This document shows, one piece after another, positions 9,158 through 18,378 of a stretch of 64,000 nt of DNA. The notes below the pieces were generated by a model. That model ran no database searches and was not told the DNA's origin. It saw only the letters and a list, made by a program, of their open reading frames with translations. Within the stretch, counting starts at the first letter, position 1. The number at the start of each line of letters is the position of its first letter. Position numbers and translations under genes: made by a program. The DNA is from Methanosphaera sp. ISO3-F5 (lineage in GTDB: Archaea; Methanobacteriota; Methanobacteria; Methanobacteriales; Methanobacteriaceae), in assembly GCF_034480035.2 (NCBI RefSeq), contig NZ_CP118753.2, positions 705,001 through 769,000 on the forward strand, written 5' to 3'.

Positions 9158-9827
9158 CCCATAACATGTTTTGAGTTTGATTTATAACGATTACATCATA
9201 GTTTTTTTCTATATAATCCTCGAATCTTTTTATCATAGGATTATGAATTTCATTTAATTTATTAAATGGTTCATCAAATATAATATTTTTATTTGAATTT
9301 AAACCCCAAGGAGTTAATTTTACTTTATTTAGTATTATTGTTATGTTTGGGTGGTCTTTTTTCATTTTTTTGAAAAATTGGTCGCAACTTTTTGTCCATA
9401 GTTTATAATATTCTTCGGGGTTTGTTTCTACTGTAATTACTTCTTTATTTTTCATATTTTTGAAAAAGGTGGTATGTGGATAATCCCAGAAATTATTTGT
9501 AAAAATGTAATCATTGTATTTAATGATTCCAAAAAAGGATTCAAAGAACATATCTATAATTAAATAATCAATATTATCATTTAATTTATCAAAGAATGTT
9601 TTGTTCAAATCATCATAAATATAACTTTTACGTGATAAATAATCTGTAATAGACTCAGGTATATCTATATATTTTTTGTCAAATGGGACAGCTTTTGATG
9701 TTAAACTAATCATAGACATTCTTACTCCATGTAGTTCACGATTAAAATATTCTTTATAGTTTGGATTAAAGATACTTCTGAAAGTATCGATAGAAGCACA
9801 TGATCCGAAAAAAGCTAAGTTAATCAT
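9141..9827 (-). CDS. Truncated DUF6270 protein (5' part of a split gene)
   Basis: A 228-aa protein starting MINLAFFGSCASIDTFRS, with DYLIIDMFFE and GIIKYNDYIF, like the N-terminal domain of the product of 5416-7152. It stops at NMLWDEKHE, exactly where the other copy continues with the conserved HIWGKYPVHY segment. The cause is the 125-bp deletion at 9146/9147. Losing this conserved His/Tyr segment probably inactivates the domain. The start is well supported by AGGTGAATAT before the ATG. It lies 8 bp after the large glycosyltransferase gene at 9836-14551, so 14551-5416 reads as one operon on the minus strand. Confidence 0.7.
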   Translation of the reverse strand: MINLAFFGSCASIDTFRSIFNPNYKEYFNRELHGVRMSMISLTSKAVPFDKKYIDIPESITDYLSRKSYIYDDLNKTFFDKLNDNIDYLIIDMFFESFFGIIKYNDYIFTNNFWDYPHTTFFKNMKNKEVITVETNPEEYYKLWTKSCDQFFKKMKKDHPNITIILNKVKLTPWGLNSNKNIIFDEPFNKLNEIHNPMIKRFEDYIEKNYDVIVINQTQNMLWDEKHE

Positions 9828-9835
9828 ATATTCAC

Positions 9836-12800
9836 CTAATTATTTTTTATCCAAGCATAATTTCTTTGACAATTATTATTATCTGAAAATTTGTAGAATT
9901 TTTCTACTCTTTCTTTATATTTTGACTTCATTAAACAATTATTTTCTAAATATTTTCTTATAGTCTCGATTAGCAAGTCCTCTGTTTTAATAATCTCTCC
10001 AAAGCCCATATTTTCATAATTAAAATAACTTTTTTTAGTATCAAAATTAAACTGTTCATAATATTGATAATATATTATAGGTTTCTTTAAATATGCAAAA
10101 TCAAAAGATACTGATGAATAATCAGTAATTAATAAAGATGATTCTCGGAATAATTTATCGTATGGAATGGAAGTTCCATTAATAACCTCTTTAGGAATTT
10201 CTAATAAATGGATATATTTCTGAAGATTTGGATGTGGTTTAAACACTAATTTATATCCATTGTTATGCAATATTTCAAATAATTTTTTATTATTTAATAA
10301 TTTTTTTAAATTTTTAAAATATGTTGAAGATAACAATTCCTCTTTATTATCATCATTATTTCGCCAAGTTGGAACTAATAATATTTGCTTTTTAATATCT
10401 TTTTTGTTTGTTTTCAATAAATCGTGTCTAGGAAATCCTAATATTTTTATAATATTTTCATTATACCCATATCCTGAATTTATAAATGAATCATGTTCAT
10501 ATTTTGAAACAGTTGAAATTAAAGATAAATTTTTTTCATATCTTTTTAACCAAGTTGAAACATTGTTTACTGTAACTCCATGTTGAATAAAGTATTTTTT
10601 TGCAGTAGTTAACCCACAATAATATGAATAATAAGGATAAAATGGATTATGTACTTCTTCATCAGGATGTGAAACTATTATTTTATCAGCAAATAAATAT
10701 AATAATTTATGTTTTAAACTATTATATTTGATGATGTGTTTCTTATGTTTTAATTTTGAATAATCTTCACTATTTTCACTAATTACATAAAATTTCATTA
10801 TGTTATCCTTTTGATTAATAGCATAATTAAATAATGCTTCAGAATTATCTCCAGCTAGATTTATTCTATCCATAAAAATCCATATATTTTTCAAATATTT
10901 AAAATATTTAATTATAGGGAACAATAGTAAATAGATAAGTCTTAGTTTATAAGTATGTTTAAATACAGGATTATCATTATTTTTAAATTGTTTTAATGTA
11001 TCTTTTTCTAATTTTACTAATTTTTTATATGAATAAGGATATATTTTGAAAGAATTATTTTCATATGTTAATATAGTATCTTGATAAATTGAATACTTAT
11101 TATATTTTGATATATTACAAAATTTATTAAAGTTAATACCTACATTTACAGTTTTTAAATTATCTTTTGAAAAATCTTTTTTATTCTTATTTTTATGATA
11201 ATTCAATTCTAGATTTACACTATTAATTTCAGCAGAGTCTAAAGGTATTTCTATTTCAAAACTTGAGTTATATTTCCATATTTTTGATAAAAATTTTTTA
11301 TCTTTACGTAATGTATAAAAAATAGGTTTTGATATATACCTTTCTTGATTATTTTTTATAGCAGATATTGAAAGATGTTCCCGATTAAAATATGAATTAA
11401 ATAATCCTGAAATTAGTAATTTTGATTCCTTGATTTCTATTATATCTAACCAAATTTGATGAGTTTTTAATTGATCTAAAACAATTTTGTTTGTTTTAAG
11501 TTTAACATTATTATTTTCGATAATAATTTTTTGTCCATTTTTTAGAGTATAAAAAAATTTTTTTAAATCTTTGTTTTTAATATTAAAATTATTTAGAATA
11601 ACTTCATTTTCTATATAATTTAAGATTATATTTAAATAATATAAAAATTCTTCATGTTCCATATCATCTTTAAATACATTTATGTCTGATATATTTAAAA
11701 TCCATTGAATATCATACGCCATCATGTATTGAATGAAATATGGTATATGTAACTCATAGTCTAAACAATATTTAATTAAATCTAAAAAATGATATTTTAG
11801 TCTAGGAGTATAATGTAAAAAATTGTTTCCCATAGTATCCAATGTTGATTTTTCATTTTCTCTTCTTCTATAGAAATATTTTGATGAATTAATGACACCC
11901 AATGTTTTTTTATTTAATAATATTTTGTTTATTACATTTGCATCTTCAGAACCCATAAATCCTGTCTTAAATCTAATATTTTCAAACATTTCCGATTTAA
12001 TAAATGTTGAAGATATAGTTAATTGGGGATTGTTTGGTTCTTTTAAAAGATCAATTACTCTTTCTTTCTTAAATTTATAATTTAATATGTGAGGAGAGTT
12101 GGTTCTTCCAAATTGATATAAGGGGAGTGCGACAACATCTGTTTCATCAGAATGCTTTTCAAAGAAATTATAAACATCTTTGAAACAATTATAACTTAAA
12201 TAATCATCACTATCTAAAAAATTAACATATTTTCCTTTAACATGGTTTAATCCATAATTTCTTGCACTTGATTGCCCTTGGTTTTCTTGTTTTAATGATA
12301 ATATATTATCTGGATATAACTGTTGATATTTATCAATAATTTCTTGGGATGAATCAGTACTTCCATCGTTTACTAAAATTAATTGTACATTATGTACAAA
12401 ACCAATTGATTGTGTTATTATGGATTGAATCGCATCATCTAAATATTTTTCAGTATTATAAATGGGCATAACTACTGTGAACTCTTTAAATGAATCTTTT
12501 TCTTTAAATGTTTCATAAGTATTGGATAATAATAATTTTTTTGTTCTATTTCTAATTTTAATATCTAATTCATTTATATTTAGTTTATATTCATCTTCAT
12601 CTGTTTTGTTGAAGGATATAATGCTACTAAAATCTTCTTTAAGAAGTTCCCAAAATTCTGATTTATATTTGGGTGCAGTCTGTGAATATCTTGTTAAACA
12701 ACCATTAATCATTTTATTATATAATTGTTTTTTATATATTTTTAAACGATCTTTTTTAATGAAAATGTCTCTAATATGTTTAAAAACTTTTACAATGTCT

Positions 12801-14551
12801 TTATAATTATTGTCTGAATTAGATGTTACAGTAGATCCATATCGATTAATTCGATATGTATATAATGGTTCTTCAATTACTGACATTCTAATAGCATTTA
12901 AATATATATTATAGAAAAATACTTCATCTTCAAATATTATATTTTCTGGAAATTTAATATTCTTGTTTAATAAAAAATTTTTATTATATAATTTATTAAT
13001 AGGGGTAACTGATATTTCATTAGTAAATTCTAAGGTGTGCCAATGATTAAAAACTGGTTTTTTAAAGTTATCAAAACATTTTAAAGAATAATACCAATCA
13101 TTTGTATTTTCCTTTTTAGTAATATCATCATATGTCTTAACAGCACACATTACAATATCTAAATCTTTTTGTATAGCTTTTTCATATAACTTTTTAAACA
13201 TATCTTTATCAATGAAATCATCACTGTCTACAAAACCTATATATTTTCCAATTGCATGATCAATACCTAAATTTCGAGCAATTGCTTGACCTTCATTTTT
13301 CTTTGAAATAATTTTTATTCTAGAATCTTCTTTAGCATATTTCTCAATAATTTTTAAAGAATTGTCTGTTGATCCGTCATCAATACAAATTATTTCTATT
13401 TCTTTTAATGTTTGATTTATAACACTTTTTAAGCATTCGTCTAAGTATTTTTCAACATTATATACTGGGATAATTATGGAGACTTTGATATTTTCGTTAT
13501 ACTTTTGATTATTATTAATTATTTTCTTTAAATGAGTATTGTCAATAGAATTATATTCATTAAATTTGATATTTTTAAACAGATTTATGAAATCTTCATT
13601 TATATATTCTGTTTTTATTAAATTTTTTTCATCGATATGTTCTAGAATTTTTTTAATGTTATTATATATTTGTGGAAAATTGTTTAATAAATAATTTAAA
13701 TTTGCATTTAAAATGAATTCCTTTAAATCATATAAAATGTTTTCTTGAATGAATGTTGGAACATTTTTAAATTCATTTAAACATTTATCTAATAATTTTA
13801 AATGACATTCATCAAATCTTTTAGAATAATACTTTTTATCAAATATTATGCTATCAGAAATTCCTAAAAAGTCCATATGTTTTCTGTAATAATACTTTGC
13901 TTGATTTATAAAACAAACATTGCTATTATACAATAAATAAGTATTTACGAATAAAAAATCTTCTGAAAAATTTAAATTTTCGTTAAATGTAATGTTATTT
14001 TTTTCTATTTTTGCTGAGTTGAAAAATGTATTTGTTACAGAAGTAACTGGATAAGGATACTCCTCTTTTAAATTGAATACTTTGTTTAAATATTTTTTAT
14101 TTACAATATTTTCTCTGTTTTCTTGTTCAAAATAAATTTTTTTGATTGAAACTAAATCCACATTTGTACTATTAAAAGTATTATACACTTCTTCTAGACA
14201 GTTTTCAGACAAGTAATCATCACTATCTAAAAAATTTATATATTCTCCCTTAATGTATTTTAGGCCCTGATTTCTTGCATTTGATTGTCCTTGATTTTCT
14301 TGTTTTATTGTTACAATATTGTCTGGGTATAATTTTTTATAGTAATCTATTATATTTTGTGAAGAATCTGTACTTCCATCGTTCACTATAATTAATTGGA
14401 CATTGTTTACAAAACCAATGGTCTGATTTAAAATAGAATCAATTGATTTATCTAAATAGTTTTCAGAATTATAAACACTCATTATAATTGAAAATTTAAA
14501 TGGAATACTGTTATTTGAAGGTATATCCTCAAAATTAATGAAAATCACCAC
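9836..14551 (-). CDS. Triple GT2 plus CDP-glycerol glycerophosphotransferase-type protein
   Basis: A 1571-aa multidomain protein. Three GT2 domains start near residues 19, 357 and 692 (FSIIMSVYN, VSIIIPVYN, FTVVMPIYN). Each has NDGSTD or DDGSTD and a DSDD metal site, so all three look active. A beta-rich linker (~1020-1200) precedes a TagB/TagF-like domain (~1220-1571) with YFIQHGVT, FKPHP and LLITDYSSVSFDFAYLKKP. Known members of that family transfer glycerol- or ribitol-phosphate from a CDP donor onto wall teichoic acids. The protein likely makes a sugar and polyol-phosphate backbone on the cytoplasmic side. Start: GTG 14551 lies inside a GGTGAT ribosome binding site. The site is better spaced for ATT 14539, so AUU initiation is possible. 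No ATG occurs before residue 24. Confidence 0.85.
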   Translation of the reverse strand: MVIFINFEDIPSNNSIPFKFSIIMSVYNSENYLDKSIDSILNQTIGFVNNVQLIIVNDGSTDSSQNIIDYYKKLYPDNIVTIKQENQGQSNARNQGLKYIKGEYINFLDSDDYLSENCLEEVYNTFNSTNVDLVSIKKIYFEQENRENIVNKKYLNKVFNLKEEYPYPVTSVTNTFFNSAKIEKNNITFNENLNFSEDFLFVNTYLLYNSNVCFINQAKYYYRKHMDFLGISDSIIFDKKYYSKRFDECHLKLLDKCLNEFKNVPTFIQENILYDLKEFILNANLNYLLNNFPQIYNNIKKILEHIDEKNLIKTEYINEDFINLFKNIKFNEYNSIDNTHLKKIINNNQKYNENIKVSIIIPVYNVEKYLDECLKSVINQTLKEIEIICIDDGSTDNSLKIIEKYAKEDSRIKIISKKNEGQAIARNLGIDHAIGKYIGFVDSDDFIDKDMFKKLYEKAIQKDLDIVMCAVKTYDDITKKENTNDWYYSLKCFDNFKKPVFNHWHTLEFTNEISVTPINKLYNKNFLLNKNIKFPENIIFEDEVFFYNIYLNAIRMSVIEEPLYTYRINRYGSTVTSNSDNNYKDIVKVFKHIRDIFIKKDRLKIYKKQLYNKMINGCLTRYSQTAPKYKSEFWELLKEDFSSIISFNKTDEDEYKLNINELDIKIRNRTKKLLLSNTYETFKEKDSFKEFTVVMPIYNTEKYLDDAIQSIITQSIGFVHNVQLILVNDGSTDSSQEIIDKYQQLYPDNILSLKQENQGQSSARNYGLNHVKGKYVNFLDSDDYLSYNCFKDVYNFFEKHSDETDVVALPLYQFGRTNSPHILNYKFKKERVIDLLKEPNNPQLTISSTFIKSEMFENIRFKTGFMGSEDANVINKILLNKKTLGVINSSKYFYRRRENEKSTLDTMGNNFLHYTPRLKYHFLDLIKYCLDYELHIPYFIQYMMAYDIQWILNISDINVFKDDMEHEEFLYYLNIILNYIENEVILNNFNIKNKDLKKFFYTLKNGQKIIIENNNVKLKTNKIVLDQLKTHQIWLDIIEIKESKLLISGLFNSYFNREHLSISAIKNNQERYISKPIFYTLRKDKKFLSKIWKYNSSFEIEIPLDSAEINSVNLELNYHKNKNKKDFSKDNLKTVNVGINFNKFCNISKYNKYSIYQDTILTYENNSFKIYPYSYKKLVKLEKDTLKQFKNNDNPVFKHTYKLRLIYLLLFPIIKYFKYLKNIWIFMDRINLAGDNSEALFNYAINQKDNIMKFYVISENSEDYSKLKHKKHIIKYNSLKHKLLYLFADKIIVSHPDEEVHNPFYPYYSYYCGLTTAKKYFIQHGVTVNNVSTWLKRYEKNLSLISTVSKYEHDSFINSGYGYNENIIKILGFPRHDLLKTNKKDIKKQILLVPTWRNNDDNKEELLSSTYFKNLKKLLNNKKLFEILHNNGYKLVFKPHPNLQKYIHLLEIPKEVINGTSIPYDKLFRESSLLITDYSSVSFDFAYLKKPIIYYQYYEQFNFDTKKSYFNYENMGFGEIIKTEDLLIETIRKYLENNCLMKSKYKERVEKFYKFSDNNNCQRNYAWIKNN

Positions 14552-14578
14552 GATTAATAATTAAAATGTTTTTAGAAG

Positions 14579-14601
14579 TTAGTTATATATACTATAACAA
14601 A
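14579..14601. promoter_or_regulatory. Palindromic operator candidate, site 1
   Basis: TTAGTTATA - 5 nt (TATAC) - TATAACAAA. The arms are complementary apart from one mismatch, and the element matches sites 2 and 3. It ends 28 bp before the start codon of the 1571-aa glycosyltransferase gene, so a bound protein could block initiation or RNA polymerase escape. Confidence 0.5.
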
Positions 14602-14689
14602 TGCATCGTTTTTTTATAATTTTAATATAATATAGAAAAATTTCATACTAAAATAAACTATTGATTAAATCTCTTTGTTCAGTATATAA

Positions 14690-14713
14690 TTTGTTATATT
14701 AAGCTATAACGAA
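14690..14713. promoter_or_regulatory. Palindromic operator candidate, site 2
   Basis: TTTGTTATA - TTAAGC - TATAACGAA, arms complementary apart from one mismatch. Positions 14693-14713 are an exact inverted copy of 15098-15118 in site 3 (21 bp). It lies 139 bp upstream of the minus-strand start codon. Confidence 0.6.
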
Positions 14714-15097
14714 ATAAATAAATACGAAACATTGTTAAATTTCATTAAATTAAATAATTTTAATTAATTTCAAAAAAAAAATTGATATAACATATTAATT
14801 TAATTAAAAAATTAAAAGATATTTATCCTTCAAAAACAGTTCATACAATCTTTTAATATTTATCTTAAAGTATAAGTTTAAATAGGGAATAAAATATTTT
14901 TTAAATAACATTTCGATGAGATATAAATAGACAAATAATATTTAATTATTACCACATAAAATTAAGATTACATAATTTGTTTGTTAGTAATAACATGAAA
15001 AATAGCTAAAATATTATCAAAAGAAGTTATTTAAAATACATAATATTATATATTTATTTTGATAAATGATATATTAGTAAATATTTTAAAGAAATTG

Positions 15098-15121
15098 TTC
15101 GTTATAGCTTAATATAACGAA
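15098..15121. promoter_or_regulatory. Palindromic operator candidate, site 3
   Basis: TTCGTTATA - GCTTAA - TATAACGAA, with perfect 9-bp arms. The spacer is the reverse complement of the site 2 spacer. It lies 149 bp upstream of the + strand TTG start, almost mirror-symmetric to site 2 on the other operon. Confidence 0.6.
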
Positions 15122-15270
15122 ATGAAATAAAAACTAATAATTTTATAATATATTATTAATTTAAAGGAAAATAATTTATTTTTTAAAAGAATGTTTTTTC
15201 TGTAATTATTTAATATTTTTTTTTATTTGGTTTGATTATTTTAAAATTAATTAAATAAGAGGTTATTTAA

Positions 15271-18200
15271 TTGTATGATTTATCTATAATATTAATGGGA
15301 AATGATGATGAAAAAATTAAAAATATTATTGAATCAATCCTAGAAAATAATGATAAAAATGATTTAGAAAAAATAGAATTCATTATTAATAATGATTTAG
15401 CATATGCTAATCTTAATAAAAGGGACTTATTTTATTTAAATATTAACTTAATTAATTCTAAAGATTCTTTTAATGGTTATAATCAAGCATTAAATAATGC
15501 AAAAGGATCTTATTTATTTTTTCATGATTTAAATGATACTCTATTTAATTATTCTATTAATTTAATGATTTCTAGTATAAAAAATAAGGGTAATGATATT
15601 TTAGTGTATGATTATATAAACGTAAATAAAAATGAATATATTCCAAATAAAATATTCTCCTCATCAAATAAAAATTCTGAATTAAATATAAATAATATGG
15701 ATTTGATATCAAATCATACAATTTTAGGATCCTATCTTTTCAAACGAAAGTTATTAATAGATAATAATATCCAATTTAGGTCATTATTGGATTATAACTT
15801 CGTATTCATTATAGAAACTTTATTACACAGTGACAATATTAGTTATTTAAATAAAATTCTTCTTAAACATGGCTTAAAAAATAGATCCAATGATTTTTCT
15901 TATTATTTGAGTAAAATTGATACATTTAATTATTTATCTGACTTAATTAATAATGAAGATCCAAATTTTTTAGATTGTTTAACTTATGAATTAATTAATT
16001 ATATTGAGAACTTTATTAAAAGTGATTTAAGTAAAAGAGAAAGATTTGATATAATTATTTATGGAAGTACTTTTTTTGAAAATTTTGTGGATAAATTGGA
16101 TAAGAGGTATGATAAATATAATTTATTTTTAAGATTAATCAAACAAAGATTAATAAATGAATCAGTTGAAGTATCCCTTTTATTAAAAAATATAATTACT
16201 GAAGATACTGTTGAGTTAATTAATTTAGATAATAGGGAAATAATATTTGTTTTTTATGGATTAGAGTATGAAATAGGTGGAATGGCTAAAGCAATTTTCA
16301 ATAGAGCGAATATATTAGTTAATCAAAACCTTAACATTACACTAATTAATTTAGAACCGTATGTGAACCATAATATATTAGAAAAATTTCATGATTATAA
16401 TTTTATTGAAAAAAACTTTCGTAAGTTGGGTTATTTAGATGAAAATCTAAAGTTATTTAATATTTTTGATTATTTATATAAAAAAAATTCTACAGATAAA
16501 AATGATACATACCAATCAGATGAGTATAACTTAATCAATAAAAGTAAAAAAGTCAATTTCATTAACGATTACATAATTGAATCTATTGATACACAAGATG
16601 ATTCAGAAATATACTATTATTATGACTTAAATGACTTTGAAGATAATGAAATAACTGTAATTAAAAAACTTAATACAGCACCAATTCCAACAAACCTGGA
16701 AGAATTAAGTATTTCAAAAGATTTTAATAAAAAAATTCTTAAATCCGAATTATATATAGGGGATACATTAAGAATTAGGAACGAGTATCATAAATCAAAT
16801 TATATACTTTTTGAACGTTTTTATGGTAATGATGGATTTAACTTTTTAACTATTCATCATCATAAAGGTCCTAATTTCATTTTGAAAAACAAGAATAATA
16901 AATCAGAAATTTACTTCAAAAGTATACAAGAATTATTTGGTTATTTATTAGAATATTACTGTTTAAGTTCTTCAAATAAACCATTTTTAGTAAATGATTG
17001 TTCTGGTCCGATACCTAGTATTGAAAATGTATCTGGTGAAGTAGCATATACTATTGGAAATCTGCATTCTAATCCTTATTTAGAATCTCATTGTTATGGA
17101 AGTAAGATGAGGGAAATTTCAATATTAAAAAATATTAAAAAATTAGATTCATTAATAACTCTTACTAATTCAGAACAAAAAGATTTAATTAAAGAATTTA
17201 AAACAGATAACATATTCGTTATTCCGAATACATTAGATTTTAAGGAAATAATAGAATTAGACCAGATGAATATTCCTAAAAATAATAAAAAATTTTCAAT
17301 TTTTGCAAGAATTGCGAGTGAAAAAAATTTATCTGATCTAATTCAAGCATTTGCACAAGTTACTCAAGTAGATCCTGATGTTTTTTTATGTATTTATGGA
17401 AGATCTTTAACAGATGATGAAATTAAAGAATATGAAAAACTTAAAAAATTAATTAAAGAATTACATTTAGAAAATAATGTTTTCTTTAAGGGACATATTG
17501 AAAATGTATCCGAAGAAATAAGAACATCCATAGCTACATTGCTAGTTTCGGATATTGAAGGTATGCCAATGGTTATCATTGAATCTATGATGAATAAAGT
17601 ACCTGTAATTAGTTATGATATAAATTTTGGGCCAAGGGATGTAATTACTAATAATGTTGATGGATTTATTGTAAAACAATATGATATAGATGAATTATCT
17701 GAAAAGATATTGTATCTATCTAAACATCCGGAATTATCAGAGACTATGGGTATCAAGGCAAGGGAAAATATAATGGAAAATTATTCCTCAGATAAAATTT
17801 ATACTAAATGGGCAAATGTTTTTCAGAAAACTTATGCAATCAATACACTAAAAAAATATAAGCTATTAACGGATTTAAATGAAAACAGGACTAGAATAAA
17901 CGAATTAGAAAATAATTTAAACGAATCTAAATTAAAAATAAAACGGGATAATATTCAATTAAATAAAAATATTAATTTATTAAAACATGAAATTGAACAA
18001 GAAAATCATAATATAAATATTATTCATCAAGATACGGAACATATAAACACTACTATAAAATATTATCAAGTAAACAGTAAGTTTAAAAGAAAAATTTTAT
18101 TCTTCCTTCCATTTTTATATATTCTGTACTGTCATAAGGATATAATTTCAACATTTAAATTATATTATAAATTACAAGATAATCCTTGGTTTAATATAGG

Positions 18201-18378
18201 ATATTATTTAGATAAAAATCAAGATATTTCCCGTAAGAAATGGTGTGAATATTTAACGATTGAATTACATTATGTTTGTCATGGATTTTATGAAAAACGA
18301 TTACCAAATCATGATTATAAAAATAATTTAACTAAAGAACAATTAATTAACATTTTAAAAGAGGATAATAATGTATAA
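15271..18378 (+). CDS. GT2-like plus GT4 (TarM/GtfA-like) glycosyltransferase
   Basis: A 1035-aa protein. The first ~260 aa resemble GT2 but lack the DDGSTD and DSDD signatures (FFHDLNDTLF stands in), so they are probably inactive. Residues ~315-850 form a GT-B fold enzyme. IFVFYGLEYEIGGMAKAI opens it, SIFARIASEKNLSDLI starts the donor half, and SDIEGMPMVIIESM near 760 carries the EX7E motif of family GT4. The nearest known type is the TarM/GtfA group, which glycosylates teichoic acids or Ser-rich proteins. A coiled coil follows, then a C-terminal module (FLPFLYILY...WFNIGYYLDKNQDISR...HYVCHG) shared with the next protein. Start TTG 15271, with GAGGT 7 nt upstream; an ATG at 15275 is out of frame. 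It overlaps the next gene by 8 nt. Confidence 0.8.
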   Translation: MYDLSIILMGNDDEKIKNIIESILENNDKNDLEKIEFIINNDLAYANLNKRDLFYLNINLINSKDSFNGYNQALNNAKGSYLFFHDLNDTLFNYSINLMISSIKNKGNDILVYDYINVNKNEYIPNKIFSSSNKNSELNINNMDLISNHTILGSYLFKRKLLIDNNIQFRSLLDYNFVFIIETLLHSDNISYLNKILLKHGLKNRSNDFSYYLSKIDTFNYLSDLINNEDPNFLDCLTYELINYIENFIKSDLSKRERFDIIIYGSTFFENFVDKLDKRYDKYNLFLRLIKQRLINESVEVSLLLKNIITEDTVELINLDNREIIFVFYGLEYEIGGMAKAIFNRANILVNQNLNITLINLEPYVNHNILEKFHDYNFIEKNFRKLGYLDENLKLFNIFDYLYKKNSTDKNDTYQSDEYNLINKSKKVNFINDYIIESIDTQDDSEIYYYYDLNDFEDNEITVIKKLNTAPIPTNLEELSISKDFNKKILKSELYIGDTLRIRNEYHKSNYILFERFYGNDGFNFLTIHHHKGPNFILKNKNNKSEIYFKSIQELFGYLLEYYCLSSSNKPFLVNDCSGPIPSIENVSGEVAYTIGNLHSNPYLESHCYGSKMREISILKNIKKLDSLITLTNSEQKDLIKEFKTDNIFVIPNTLDFKEIIELDQMNIPKNNKKFSIFARIASEKNLSDLIQAFAQVTQVDPDVFLCIYGRSLTDDEIKEYEKLKKLIKELHLENNVFFKGHIENVSEEIRTSIATLLVSDIEGMPMVIIESMMNKVPVISYDINFGPRDVITNNVDGFIVKQYDIDELSEKILYLSKHPELSETMGIKARENIMENYSSDKIYTKWANVFQKTYAINTLKKYKLLTDLNENRTRINELENNLNESKLKIKRDNIQLNKNINLLKHEIEQENHNINIIHQDTEHINTTIKYYQVNSKFKRKILFFLPFLYILYCHKDIISTFKLYYKLQDNPWFNIGYYLDKNQDISRKKWCEYLTIELHYVCHGFYEKRLPNHDYKNNLTKEQLINILKEDNNV

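Larger units (their letters stand above)
14552..15270. other. 719-bp divergent intergenic region
   Basis: An extremely AT-rich region between two glycosyltransferase operons transcribed away from each other. It contains three copies of one palindromic motif (14579-14601, 14690-14713, 15098-15121) and many TATA-like stretches, so the real TATA boxes cannot be fixed by eye. No ORF or RNA gene is visible. The + strand gene has GAGGT at 15259-15263, 7 nt before its TTG start. Confidence 0.7.
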
